Source: Strix aluco
Taxonomy: Eukaryota; Chordata; Aves; Strigiformes; Strigidae
Direction of reading: 5' to 3'
Length of the DNA stretch: 64,000 nucleotides
NCBI RefSeq assembly: GCF_031877795.1
Contig: NC_133971.1
Span: 1,536,501-1,600,500, forward strand
Made by a program: the position numbers and the translations under genes. The first letter of the stretch is position 1; each line of letters begins with the position of its first letter. The notes beneath the pieces are model-generated. The model was not told the origin of the DNA and searched no databases. It saw nothing but the letters and a program-made list of their open reading frames with translations. Positions 24,441 to 39,262 of this stretch are shown here, one piece after another.

Positions 24441-27400
24441 TCTTCATCTCAAACTTCCACCTCTTCTGTTTTCTAAGCTGCTTGTTCTACAAGTGGGTGA
24501 CCACAAGGTAGATTACTGTCAGTGAAACTACTGAGCTATGTGGACCTTGCCTAAGCATTTCTTATAGGTGCCTTATGCTATTTGGAGAGATTCTGTGGCC
24601 TTCTATTTCCCATCCTTTACATATCTTTTCTCCATTGCTCTTATATCTTTGAAAGAATGAAATGAAGTGTTATGTAACACCATGGTTTGTATAGTAAGTA
24701 TCAAGAGAAATGGAGGCTCCTAAAGTTAAATTTTTTTTTAACATTTTGAACTTGGGCTTTATTTACCAGTAGGAATTAAAAAGCATGCTGTCTTACTGTA
24801 TGAGCAATTTTATATAATACTTAAACAATTAGGATTTTTATCTGTGAAAATGTTGATTCTTCAAATACTACCTATGAGTAATTTTAATACCTTCTTTTTA
24901 CATAGGACCACGGATGAACTATTAACTGAATGTTATGCATAGTCCCTTAAAACTGAAAACAAGAAGATTTCAGTTATAGAGAGAACATATTGACAGAAGG
25001 TATGGGTTTATATAAATTGTACATTGATATGTTCTGAAGTTGACTTGCTATAAACTATAAATGCCTTAAAAAGTTCTAACGGGGTGGTTAGGGGAGACCT
25101 GTGAAGTTTATAGGAAAGTGCTTATTGGTACTAGTCAAAGACATATATGAATTTTTATTGATTGTAGAAAATGTAGGAGATTTCATTTCAAGAGTTTATG
25201 AAGTTCTAAGTAAGCTTTGTTCATATTAACCATTTTATAAATTCTTACCTCCTTACAACAGGTATAAAAAATGACTAGCTGTTTTAACTATTAAGAAATG
25301 GATAGGTATGAACTTTGGGTTAGTGTAATTTTTAAGAAGTCTGAATAGGGTATCTCTTTGTAGTAAGGACTTAAACGTTTACTGTAGAAGCTAATTGAGA
25401 CCACTGGTTTTGAAATGCGTACTGTACTTTGCAGCGTTTGCTTAGGTGCAACAGTCCCTGATATTTATTACATTTGGAGCAGAATACAGTCTGTTCTGTA
25501 ATACACAGAAAACTCTAATAAGCTCTACTTGACCCTGTGAAGAAAGGGTCAGAAAATGTGGCCTATCACTCAAGTTGTGTGAAACTCTTTTCTCAGTACA
25601 ATCAATCGATTTCTCTCCACTCTTTTTATTATATTGCCATTAGTGCATCATAGTACAAAAATATAACTTGTAAAAACTTGTAATCATTCCAGGAAGAAGT
25701 GGTTTAGGGAGCTATGTTATCCAGTAGGACATATAAAGAAGTGGATTATTTGAAATATGAATAGTAGGCTTTACAGTGTTTTTAATTCTTACCATGGCAT
25801 TTGCCTGGGAGCATGTGAGTTATGTCAGGTAATGCAGATATAGGGGGTGGTGAGGGATACAGCCTACTTGGCTCTTCTCCTTAATGAACTGATCCCTGGT
25901 GCACACTGTCTTAGAAAAAAAAAAATGGAAAAATCATTCCAGTCTGCCTTGATATTAAAAATCAAATTATTTGTTCAATGCCATTTCATGATACACACTT
26001 GCAAAGCAGTAGACTTTTGATTCTCTTATTTGGAACAAACTTAAAGTTTCTGAATAATGTTCAGCTCCAAAGATTAACACAAGGCAGGATATTGTAATGC
26101 CATTTATTACCAGCTGATCTAGGAAAAATATGTCGTTTCAATAAATGCTCCCTTCCTTTTCTATCCCTGAACTCTTTCTTCATTATTCAGAATACATAAC
26201 ATTAACTACTTTCCTCACTGCATGTTTTGTTTGTGCTTGTAACATCCTCCACACTGTTTTCCTGGTGGTGTGAGGGAATCTTGGGTTGGGACCACCTGCT
26301 GTTGGCTGGGTCACAACAAGCATAGTTTATTTTACAGATTAATAGAATAGAGTTGAAGCTCCAAGGTTCACCGTAGAACTCATATAAAAATAGATTTGAA
26401 CACATCTCATGCTTCTTGAAGGATATTCTGCTAGAGTTGTTACTATACTCAGTTTTAGGCAGTTAAATTAAAAAATATATAGATTGATCCTTAAAAATGT
26501 AATTGTAATATAAGTTTCCAGCTTGAATCTTACATGACATATTAATTTTTAACTTTAGAAAAGTTGTAAAATGCTATAAAATTGATAAAAGGAAAAAGAA
26601 ATTTGCAAAAATGTTAATGTGACCCTAGAAAAAAGTTTTTACTCTTTTTTTTAGTCTGTGGTGTCCCCCTCTCTTTCTCTGTAGAAACTTGAAATGTAGT
26701 CTTCCTTAAATAAAAATAATCAGATCTTTAATTTTCGGTTCGGTTTTGTTCTGCAGGAAAAGATTTATTTCATATGATAGGCAAGTAGTGCACATTGTTT
26801 ACACTGTAGTTCCACTTCTTGGCTGGTTGCACAACTCATTTGAGCCTTGTAATTATGCAAGAAATAACACAGTGCATGGTGTTCACTTGTAAGATATTTA
26901 TGAACACTTGCCCTCTTAATCATGAAACCAAAGGCTAAGTGCTTTCTGCACTAGAGAATTTAATATAATATCTTTACAGTAGTTGTTTAAGATGATAGGG
27001 AGGAAGAGTATCTTTCTGCATCACAAATCAGCTGATTGTCTTTCCTTTTTGCACAGTAATTTATGGCCTGGTCTGGTTCCAAAGAAAGATCTATTTTCCC
27101 CTGTGTGAATGCATTTTGTTATGATTCCCTCTCCCACCTTTTAACACCATTGCCTCTATCATATTTTGAAATAGTATTCTTGACACAGCATCTTCCCAGA
27201 AGAGATGGTAAAATGTATTAGAACTCTCCATGAGTTTTCTTGAATCGTACCCACATGGCATTTCCATGGCATATACAGACATAACAGTATAGAGGTAAAC
27301 GAACTTCACCATGAAGTACGAGATGTTTCTTTTATGAGCTGACAGCTGCAGGATGCTCAGCTGCCCTCTGATAAGGACCTTCAGGCTGGAGTGTGAGAGT

Positions 27401-30400
27401 GTAATTGAACACATCCCTGAGAAGATGGAAGTTCCTTTCACTATAACTATTCCTTTATTTCCCTTTCTTTCTTCTTCAGCAGCAATGGAAAGGTATTGTG
27501 GGTAAATATTCTTTAAAAGTGCCATGTGGTTATGCATTGGTTTTTGCTTTTGTAGCATCATAGTTGTGCTGACTTGTACTTCCTGCCAAGAAATAAAGAT
27601 GTAGCATCTGATAATGTACATTATCAAGTGAGACAAAACTGGATCGAAATGTAGAGGATGCTCTGGGAAGATAAAGGCTACTTCTGAGCAACTAGTTGAA
27701 AAAATCATTTATATATGGCTTATGAATTAGTAAGAAGCTCCTGTCTTAAAAAAATAAATAAATCTAACTTCCCTGGTAGTTACAGAACTGCAAAGCAGTT
27801 AGACACAAGTTTTAGTTTTGTAGAATCATTTTGATGACCGTTTAGTAGATGTGGTGTAGACATAGTTTCATATCAATCAGTATATTTGTACTTTAATATA
27901 CCGTTCTACAGACGTCTTTCCTCCTTCCTTTGTGTTTGGTAGTGCTTAAACCCTAAATGATATATAATCCTTGCTTTTTTAATGCATAAAGCTCGCTGGT
28001 GTCAGTTATGAGTTCTGCTCTGGGTTCAGACTGATAGTTAACTAGAAGTCAAGACTAAGCACTTCACTTAAAGAGGCTTAAATCAATGTCCTTTTAATTA
28101 AAACTGAGAATACCATTCGTCTGTGTGTTAGTCATACAATTTTTTTTTTCTCCTTTAAGTGGCCTTTTGAACAGATCCTTTTTTCAGAATAAAAGAACAT
28201 ACGGATCCAACCTGATGTGGACCAGTGGTAGAATCAATATACTGCTGAGTATCAAAATTGTGCTTTGGCTAGCAGTGCTCAAGGAGAAAGATACAGTAAG
28301 CTGTTAAAACTCTTACTCTTCGTTAGGATGGAAGGCAAAGTAAAAAGGCAAGCAGGAGGATGTCTGGCCATGAAGATGAGTTATCACGGAGAGCCAGTTG
28401 CCAGCCCAAACTTTTAAAAGAAAAAAAAAGATGCTGCTGTGTTACTAGGAAGCATAATTCTCTTGCTGTGAAACTCTAAATACCATCTAGGCATGTACCT
28501 CTGCATTTCGTAGTGATTTTATGGATTCCTCAAAGATAGGCTTTTATTGTTTTGGTGTGTGCTGACTAGTTACCAAAGAATCTTTTAAAACAGCTTTGAT
28601 TAGTCTTAAATTCGCCTGTGCATGGGACAGGCAATCTGAGGTATTTAAACAAATACTTCACATGAGGCTTCTGATGGGAAGCATCTCAGTTATTCTGTTT
28701 TCTTTTTGCGTAGCTAGTAACACTTCAAAACCTGATTGCAACTTTAAATAAGTCAAAACACTAAGAAGCAATAGACTTCCAGATGATTAGAGAGACTGGT
28801 GTGTCTATGTGAAGAAAATATTTTCTATAAAAATGTATTATGCTTTGATTAATCCACATAAACTTCAAAAAGAATGCTAATTATACAATACTGTGCCCCA
28901 TCAGAGAAATCAATTACTTTTAAACTGATATATGTGAAGCAGCGAGTTGTGTTATCAAGCTTACTTTGAAGACAAGCCAACAGAGAGGAAAATGATTACA
29001 GATGATATCCTTTTGCGGAAGCTTATTTGCCTTGAACATATTTCCTGTTGTCAAATGCTAACCTTTCTTAGACGGTTGCTGATGTAGTTGAATATAAAGT
29101 TGTCTTCCTTGAAATTCTGATTTATATTACATGTTAGCAACAACCATTTGGTCAATCTTAGAAATGTAAAATGATCTTGAAACAGATCCTATGGGATCTA
29201 CTAAATTGAAATTATTTGTATAATCTTTTTCTTAATTCAGTTAGTTTATGACATGCGGTTGTCACCTTTTGCAAGCAATTTTTTCTTTGGCTTGAAAGTG
29301 CTGGCTTCTTTAAACACAATTACAGTTGTTGGTTTGCTAATCCTGTGAGTCAATCTACACTAAACAAGAAGCTTATCTCAAACCCTTGGCAGCTTCAGTG
29401 AAAATTAAAAAGCATGCTTTACTGTAGAGATTGTCAAGAGTGGAAATAATATTTGTCCAGTCGGACAGCTTGCTTTTGTACTCACTAAATGAAAGTTGAG
29501 ATTCTGTCTCTTCCTTGAAAGCTTCTGTGTCAAGAAGGTAATTTGGACTGTTTGTGGTTTGACAGGGATTATTAAAATCAGATGAAGTGAAGGGAAGGAA
29601 GTGTGAGAAAGCAAAATTGACAGTGACACTCTCTATTATTTGCAGCTTGGATCATGATGACTATGTTGATATGATAGATTCTAAATGTTAGGTTCACTGT
29701 TGGGATATGTTAAGCAGCAAATACAGTAAAATGCAGTTATAGATGATTTTCCTGACTTAACACAAAGCCATCCGGCATTTATTTTCATTGGGAAATTTGA
29801 GAGGGGGAGTGTAGCAGAAAATGAAAGACTAGAGGGGCAAATGGAAGGAAAAAAGGAGTGGTTCAGAAATAATTTAATTTTCTCCTTTGTGATTTGATTT
29901 AAGCAGCAACTGTCTATCCATTTTTCTGAGTTCGTACAGCCTGCTAGTGTACTTCGGAGGGAATAAAACTGAGGATTAAGAATTGATGGAACAGGTCATA
30001 AAATTTCTTTTTCCAATGATGTGAATTTTGGTAGGAATTTTTTAGCATTAATAGTTTTGCATAAAGTGAGCCCAAGTCATAAAGACTGCTGTTTCACATC
30101 AATTTTTCATTACTTGCATCTTGCATGTTATTTTTAAATAGTGATCTTTTCTGCCACTTTGAGATAAATAATTGAAAAACTTAAATTATTGCAATATTCA
30201 TATAACTGAATTTTTAATTGCTGAAGATACATTAGCTGCACACTGTATGCATCTTTTGGTGTCTAGTGAATATGCAATGTATTATTTAATCTTAATCCTT
30301 TGTTTTATCTCTTGGTTATATAGGTAAACTTTCAATTTTTGAATAGACAAGTTAGTGCAGAAGTAAGACATCTGATTAGTCAAATTTGAAGGTTGCTCTC

Positions 30401-33400
30401 ATTTCTACGTGGTTTCCGTTTCTGTTTTCCAGTATGGGAACTTTGCGAAAAATTCTATTTTGGGGCAATTTTCAGTGTAGTCTTAGGATTTTATAGGAAA
30501 TTAGAGAACTGAAAGGAAAACAGGTGACACATGAAAGCCTTTGCTGTTATTTAGCATAGCCATAGCTTCATATCTTTCAAACAACATCATGCAACGTTTG
30601 AACAGTTAAGCCATGCTATATAGCAAGTCCCGTCTCTCATCTTCACCTATCTTTATAGCAGAGTGAAGCGTATTAGCATCCAGAGTGATTCATCTCCCAG
30701 AACAAAAGGGGTAAGGGAGCAGAATGACTGAGGGAAAAGAGGTTACACAGAGTTGTTCACAGACTTGCAAAATAAGGACTGTGGTGGGAGAAGAGGGTGG
30801 TGTTGAAAACAGGGTGGGGACACTGGTAGAGGAGGTGCTCCCGTAATGGAGCACACAGAACTCGTGATGCGAGAGGAGGGTGCCAGACCCTGATGTGGGC
30901 TGGAGTGGGTAATGTGAAACACAGATAACTGCCCTGAAATGAGAAAGGACTGAAAATGTGTGTGTGGGACAATGTTAGAGGGAGGTAACAGACACAGCAG
31001 TGAGCTACTCCTGTGCAAGAAAAGCACAGTTGCAGAAGCATGTACTTGTGCTATCAAAAAGTTAGATTAGCATTGACAGTTTTCTGTCTTGGTGGAAATA
31101 GTACCTACCAGCCTGAGGTCCTGCCTCAGCTGTGGTTGATGCTAGGCGTAGTAATAGACATTTCTCAATCAGAAGAGCTCACAATATGAATAGGACAAAG
31201 GAAGGGGGAAGGAGAAAATAGTATTCCTATTTTAATCAAATTTAAAGAATAGGAGTAGGTGATTTACCCAACTTCTGCTCTGTAGTGTAGTAGAACTAGG
31301 AATTGAACTCTACTCACAAGCGTGTGACCCTTGCAACTGAATATAAATCTGTGTATATTTGTCATTTAAGGAGTTAGAGATTGCTGTGTTGGTAGTGTAT
31401 AGAAGACAGATAAATCAGGCCAGTTTTGCACTTTGAAGAAATACTTAACTGTTTTGACGTTAATGAACAATACGCATAGTTCTTAGCTGTTACCAGTTAT
31501 TCTCACACAAGATTAAAATAGTCCTTAACATGCTTTCCTAAACTGTGAGTAAACAGTACCACAAAGCTGATGCAGCACAGTTACCATTGATGGTTTGGGT
31601 CCGTGATGGTCTTTGTTACTGAAGCAGCCAGCCTTGAGCTCTTAATGAGGGAAAGCATGAACCCAATAAGCAACTTCCCTCAAAATTTTTTACTTTGTAT
31701 TTTAGGCTTCTTACCATCCTCCTCAAAGCGATCGGGAGGATCTCATTTGCTCTCAACATAATTGATTTTATTTTTTAGGGTCAGGACTTGTTCTGGTTTT
31801 GCCAGGCATCTTTTCTGTTTATTCTGCAGGATTCTTCTCGTTCCAACAGACCTATTTCCTGCTTTATTTGTATACTTTAATCTTGCATATATTCCTGTTT
31901 GTACATGTTTTCTTAAGCCCCTTTTTTGCACCCATACCACAAGTTTCTGTTTCCTCCTTTGCAGTTGTGTGCTTCTGTTTAGGTGAGTTACAAAATGCTC
32001 ACACGTTTTCACAGGTTATGCTGTTCGTAGTGTTACAATGCCATGGGATGCTCATGCACTGTCAGCAGTTACACTGTTGTAGTGACCTTGCATCTCTTTT
32101 CAGTGCAAGGAAATATTAATTATGTTGTACTTGAAATGGTGGAGGTGGGTTTGCTGTGCCTAGAAGCGTGGGTTCAACAGCGGGCTGCAGTTGTGAGATG
32201 GCATTCTGAGGTTAATACCGAATGGGAGGTGCCAGTGTACACTTGAGCCACAGCAGTTCATCACCTGACAAAAAGCAATAATGAAGAAGTTGGAGACAAG
32301 TGGGGCTACCCAGAGAGAGGGAGAAGCAAGCTAGCTATCAGCCATTTCATGACGAAGCATTTACTGGTTCTTAGAGATACAGATACCTCCTCCAGCTACT
32401 GATAGGACGTAATTCATTGTAAAGAGCATTGTGTTATAACTGTGTATTATTTAGCCTATTGTTAACTATTAATCGTGCTACAAAAGTGTACAAGTGGAAG
32501 ACAGTCACCTTGAAGGAAATTGGAAGGATTTTCCTTTTTTCCCCCTAATAAATGAATTTCATCTGGGGACAAACAGTGACAAATATCAACTATGTATCTT
32601 CATATTTACTTCTGTATGTCTGTGTCATCGTTGTGTGGTGGCATTCTTTAAATGCGTTGTGTGCACAAGTACTTTCAAGTGCAGAAATAAAAAAATAACA
32701 CAAATTCCAGAATACTTAATTAGAGGAATATTTAAAATTCAGTTTACCATTTGTGTGGACTTACTCTACATTAGTTAGGTTTGGGGCAGAGCTGCCCTTC
32801 CTGAATGTGCAGATTTTACTCTCTTATTCAGCCAAATGCTCATAATTTTGAAAATATCCCTGTTGTGTTGGAATCCATATCTGTCTCCTGGTGTCTAGTA
32901 TTCATCAAAGGGGAGGTTAGTTGGATCAGGCTACATTTTCTAATGGCTGTCTGTGGAATTAGTCTGAAGAGCAAGGATAGAGAAATAATAAACCCGAGCA
33001 TTTCAGTATTTACAGTGTTTTCAAGAACAAAAGGTAGGATGTTTGTTTAGAGATTCAGAACAGCACAAATCAGAGGAGATGCTCCTGGCAAAAGTGAACA
33101 TGAATTATTTTGCGTAGTTCCAGAGTTAATTTCAGATTCCTCATTGCTTGTTCATGCTAGTGCATAATGGTTGTACTGAGTTATTCTTAATATAAACAAC
33201 ACAAATGCATTTCACAATTTATACAGTGTAGTATTTTTACTGCAAGTGTGATACATGTGCTTACATTTTGGCATAGGTTAGTCTATGAAGATGTAATTTA
33301 ACATTTCAGTTCCTACTGAAATGTGTAGTTCAATTATCAGCTGAGACACATTTCCCTGTATAATTCATTTTTAGTGCAGGGCTTTCTGTCGTGGCAAAGG

Positions 33401-36400
33401 TGTGTCTTTTTAAATATTTGTTTTTTTTAAAGAAATAATCATAATGTAGTGTTGGTATTTGTGATTAGCAGAAGTTCACTTTCCATCCCCTCCTCACGCA
33501 GAGGGTTATTCAGCCAAATGTAAGGGAAGGGGCCTGGCATCTTTTCCTAAAGACATCTCCTAAAAAATGGAGATAAAGGTCTCCAGAGGCTTTTGGTGGG
33601 CCTCTACAGAGACTGTGGTCAGCTGAATCTAGCACACACAGTGATAAAACACATTTCTGTCAGTGTTTTGTGTAAAGAACTGATTTGTTTTGATAGTATG
33701 TGGTGGCTGTTGTTTCCAGAACCACTGGAGCTAGAAACTAATGCTATATTTTCGTAAAGTAACATGTTAATCTCCTGCCTGTTTGTGATAGCAGCTGTTA
33801 AAAGCTTATTGAAATAGAAAAGTAGTGTGAGCAGAAAACATTTTTTAAAGCAAGGGCATTATACTGAATGAGCATTTTCAGTATTTTTAAAACATCTTGG
33901 TAGGCTGTCAAAGTGAAATAAATTTCCACATTTCTGAAGCCACATAAATGAAATTTGGCTTAAATGATGTTGTGTTAAACATCAGCATTTTGTATTTTTC
34001 TGTACTAAATGTTACTGTCCCATCATAATTATTTTTACACTGTAGAGGATCTGCTTCTTATTAGTATAGCAGGGACTCCTATATCTGTCACAAGGGTTTT
34101 GAGAAAATTCTGAAACCTCTTAATAGTTTTGAACTGAGATTCTTTGAAACACTGAGAAGCTCTAAAAATTACTATCTGAAAGAAGGGATTCCTATGTTGA
34201 TTTACTAAATTATGTTAATCTGCAGTAGTATGAATAACATCCAAATTTGCTAATTACATCTTTTTGACCAGTTACCCAAGAGAGAATTACAGTTATTTTC
34301 TGGCACCTATTCTGGTGTCCGTTATAATGATGCAAGCATGATGACTAACTTGCATTTTAAGAAGGGGTCAGGAGTAGCAGCCTGAAACTGTGGGTGATTT
34401 GAGTTAGATCTGAGAAATAAATGTCTAAAAATTGAGTCAAAATCAACAGTAGAATTTGTGAGAAAGATGACAGTGAGTATGTGGTATTAATAAATAAGAG
34501 TTTCTTCAAAAGAGGGTAGAGTTTATTGTCAGTAAATGGACTAAACTTTGAAGGAGGAAGTCCTTTGGACCATAACCCAGAGGAGGCCTCAGTTTTCTTC
34601 TTTTCCTTGTTTATACCAATTGTGCGGGTTCTTACCACATTTCATGGTATATTTTGGAAAATACCTGAATAGTTTGATCTGCAAATACTTTCTGTTTATC
34701 AAATCTTACATTTTATGTTGATTACAGTTAAAAGCTGCACTTTAAATAGTAAAATGTAAGCCTAACACAAAAAATAATCTGTGTTGAATTAATATTTGGG
34801 GCTGGAAGGCTAAGTTTAAATGGACAAGGAGCTTGAGTTTCCACATAAGTAATGTAAGTATTAGTAAAGTTTGTCAAGAGGCGTCTTTTCTACTTCTATT
34901 TATTTGTAGCTAGACTTCTCTTTTTCCATGTCCTTGAGGGTATTCCGTTTCAGAAAGTGACCTATGACACAGCTTTCCGAAGCTGAAATAGGCCTGCAGA
35001 TTGAAAAGCTGTGGGCCACAAACTTCTTTGTGATCTAGGAAGCCCAGATAAGTTAAACGTGGAATCATATTGTCTTCCTTCTTTAAACAGTGATTCTAGT
35101 TAAGTTTGATGGAGTAGAAGAGTATATGATTGTCTGTCAAAAATCTTGAGATTCAGTCATACAGCAGCTATTCCAAGGTAGAAATACTAGCTGGATGTTT
35201 TGAGAGCTCACAAATTTCCCATTCAGAACCACTTAGGCATCTTTTTTGCCACCCTCCTTTTTGATAGTTACTATCTATTTTTTCCCAACATATGGCAAAC
35301 TAGGAGATTAAGAATAGGTGTATTCTTTCTGCCTTTGTTGTGCTACTTCAGCAAAGCCGGGAGACTTACTGCTTATACGTTCTCAAACAGAAATAGACTT
35401 TTCATAAATATGTGTCAAAATAAGAAACAGAAAATTTGCTCACATAGGCTCAGAAATATTTAGGACAATTTTTCTATTTTTTTTTACTGAAGACCAAAGT
35501 TTTACAAAAATCCAGTAGTGGCTTGAATGGAATTCACGGGTTTGTTAAGAACTCCCCCTCCTGTATTTTCTTCTAGTCAGCTGTTTGAATTTATCTGGCT
35601 AGAACATGAACATAACACAAATATCTTATCTAAAATAATCTAAAAAACAATCAGTGCTGCAAAAATTTATTTCTTCAGATCTTTACCTTACAGAGTTTAA
35701 GAAAGTGTAAGTGTGCAAGTGTAAGAAAGCATAAGTGTGTAATTGTGTAAATTTAAGAAAGTATGTATTTATGAACTATCAATAAGTTTGATCACGTAAT
35801 CATCATTCTAGCAACTGTGTAATAGCTCGTTAAAGTTATTGTTTATCTAATTTTTCTTTATTCTTACATCTTCCCTAATAAGTACTGTACCCAGATTACG
35901 TCTGAATGGACTTTCAGTATTCAGGAGTCCAGCACAGAAACATCTGACCTTAGTTTCTCATTATGAGCTATTTATAACACCCACACTTTAGATCTTTCAT
36001 GCCATGGCAACCGGAGTGTGTTGTCCTACTTATCTATACTTTGGCTAACACACAAGCCGAGGGAATAGTGTTTTGTGGTAGGTGAGAATAAAACGCTAGG
36101 CAAGAAAACTGGGCTTTTGAGGATTTGCTTGCCCATTTAGCCTGCTGTATTCAATAGAGTTGCAGCTGGATGTGAGGAACACAGCCAGTGAAAAACATGG
36201 TGTAATTTAAAAGACTCCATAACCCTGGGGAATGCCAACAACTGGTGTAATTGGATAGTTCTGTCAGTGCAGCAGCATTTGGTTATGAAGAGAGAAAGCA
36301 ATGACATTTTATTTATAAAATGTTTATTTAAAAAAAAAAGCTTATAAATATTTATAAAATGTTTATTTGCAAAATGTATATGACTTACTGCATTAACTTT

Positions 36401-39149
36401 TATTTATAGAAGTGCACTATTTTTTATGTAATATAGTTTTAAAGAAAAATTGCCTTACCTAAAGAACTACTCAGTGCCTCACTTTTATCTTTTTTGAAAA
36501 AAAAGTGAATGCTAAAAAATTGGTAGTCAAATATTATTTCTTAAGAGATAAAAAAGTTGAATATTTAAAATAATTTGATGTGCAAAGTATTAGATAAAAC
36601 ATTCACAGTATAATCAATAATGCATCCAATATAATTGAATGTGACAAAATACAGCCTTTTTAGTATGATTTTAAAGTAGGCTTTAAGAATTCTGTTAAAG
36701 GGGAAAAAAGTGAAAGCAACAGGAACAAATCAGAAGGATATACAACTCCCTTTCCCTTTTCCTCCCTTGTACTCATTTTCCCTTTCCCATCTTGCATACT
36801 GCTTAATTACAGAGATCTTGGAAAACTTATTTTGAAGAATGTATCTAAGTTAAGGTGTAAACAATGTTTTCAATAACCATCTTTCACAGTAAAAATGAAA
36901 GAAATATTGTTCTGTTTTGGTAATTAAAAGCTATCTATTCATTAGTTAAGCCAAAAAATAATACTATCTAAAAATATCTTTTATATTCTTCTTAAGATCT
37001 TATTTGTATGCCAAGTATTAGTAAGTCATCTGGCAATATTTAGAAATGTAACATGATTATGTTTCATTTTAAGCACACAGAAAATGAGTAACAACCTTTG
37101 TCACAGGATGACATTTTTATTTTGATAATTTATCCAACGTTGCACAGGAATTTCTATAAGGAAGAACACATAGGCCTTAACCAGATCATCCTTTTCATTT
37201 GTTTGTGTTACTTATCCTGTATCTTCCAACTTCAGTGATGACTAAGGTAGAAGTCCTTGAGTGAACAGTTTTTATTAAGCAACCCAGATTTGTTTTTTGA
37301 TTGTCAGCTGAAAGAGGTAGAATTCTTGTGGGAGAGACCTGCAGGGCAGTATTTTGCAAACAGTCTAGCAGAAGGCAATATCCCTTGCAGTTATGCCCTC
37401 CTATTTCTCATACTTTATGTATTAATATTGAGGCCACTGTGCACCTGGCATTGCTTCAGTTCCTCTCAGTTATGTCAAATCAAATGATGCTGTTCTCAGC
37501 TACATCATAGTAGAGAGTCTCATGTCTTCTGCAGTGTTGGCACTTAATTTTCTCATTATTTTCAGGAAGAATCCACACATATCTTCATATCATTTTCTTG
37601 ACTTTTTGTGGTTTTTTCCTTCCTCTGCACCTGTGTTTCTGAATAACTTCTTAAGCAACATGAGGCAGCAATATGCAAATAAATGGTTTGAGAACTCACT
37701 CAGAAATACAGACGTAGAAGGTGACATGGTTCTGAGATTCAGTGGAGCAGCATCTTTCTGACTAGTGCATTGTGTGCCGCTCACTTAGGTTCTCATTCTG
37801 AGTGCCTGATGAAGCCGTACCTCTGGATTTCTTTATAAATCTGTGTCCCGAAATCCTGCCTTGAGACTCTGCTCTGGCAGGGTCCACATCCTTTCTGACA
37901 GCAGACCATTCTGAGTGCAGTAGCTGACATTTTCAAGAGGTTTGATGTCAGGAAATACCTTCCATGGTTGTTTCCGAACACTGTCTTGAGGGTGCTGAGG
38001 CCTCCCCAACTCCACTGATCATTCATGTTTCGTTCTAGTACAGTTTGTTCACACAGAACTCGCAGCTCAGGTTACTGGTGTGTCTGAGTAAGTTGAAGGA
38101 CCACAGATAGTCTCTCATTGTTTTCCTTGAGAAAAAAGAGGAGAGAAGTCAAGCAGACCTCCTGGATGTGGCAGAGGTTAGTCATCAGTACTTAAAACCA
38201 CTTCACACATACTTGTTTAGTATAAATAGTGCCAAAGAGTCTCAGAGTATCCATCAAGTTGCCTTTTCTGCTTCTGCCTATGAGAGGTATTTCCTACTTA
38301 AAACATTCCAGGTGTGATTCATCTCTCAAACAGCAGGCATCCTATGAGGGGTTCAGTGGTCCCAGGACAATCCATTCATTTTCCTGCAGTTCGACAATAG
38401 GAGACCTTTTAGAGATGTGTCCTCATTTTTGATGAGGTGTTTTCCAGGTGCCTTATCTAGATGTCCCTGCAGTCCCTAGCTAGGAGATGCCTTTCCCGTA
38501 AGTCACATTTTGCTCATGTCTCATTCACACTTCCATCCAGTTCCTTTTTGCAAAAAGTCTTTGGAGACTTACTTTATCTCCCTGCTTCCCAAGACCTCCA
38601 GGTAGAGCAAATCAGAATAAGGATTATCTACACGGAAGGTACAGGCTGTTATCACTGAATGCCGACATCAGGATGCAGCTGTGTGTCTCACAGTGATCCC
38701 TCCAGGAGGATCGATGCTTGTCATATGTCTTTGTGAAGTACCGACCTCATCCTGTCCCTGGCATTTAAGGATCTAGGGTCATCACTTTCCCTATTTTCCA
38801 GCATCACAGCGTGACTGCATCTTTAATTAAGAACACCTAATGTTTTAAGGCTTTGTCTCTTACACTGAATTACAAATTTTGGGTAAGTTCAGCAGTGTCA
38901 ATTACAGAGATTTTCTTTTCCATTTGTGCACCTATTTTCCTGAAACTTACTATAACTTAATTATCCCTGAGTCTTCTACCCCTTTGCAAAACTTGGCTGA
39001 AATTGGGAAGAGGGTGGGCCTGGGACAGCGTGGAGGAAGACGGATACATGGACAACAGTTACATAAGCCCCATTTTCTTTGGAAAGTAGAGTGAGAAGTA
39101 GGAACACAAGGAGTTGAAGTAGAGGAATGGAAGGTGAGAAGGTAATTAA
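24441..39149 (+). other. KIAA0825 intron 1, middle part
   Basis: AT-rich intron with short repeats (36.3 kb), the unexplained minus-strand 205-codon frame at 27091-27708, and a GC-richer, open-frame-dense stretch at about 37250-38780. No CR1, tRNA or rRNA was recognised. Confidence 0.7.
36311..36368 (+). repeat. Pair of 19-bp direct repeats around an A tract
   Basis: ATTTATAAAATGTTTATTT is found at 36311-36329 and 36350-36368, separated by a poly-A and TTATAAAT segment. Local duplication in intron 1. Confidence 0.9.
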
Positions 39150-39262
39150 TATAGAATATATAAATAAATATATATGCATTTTTATATATATAATATATAT
39201 TTATTATACTATATAAAATATATATTATATATAAAATATATAAAATAAAAAATAATATAATG
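39150..39262 (+). repeat. AT-rich low-complexity repeat
   Basis: About 110 bases made nearly only of TA, TAT and AAATA units, interrupted by single C and G bases near its left end. Likely microsatellite expansion in KIAA0825 intron 1. It could form cruciform-prone or easily melted DNA. Confidence 0.92.
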
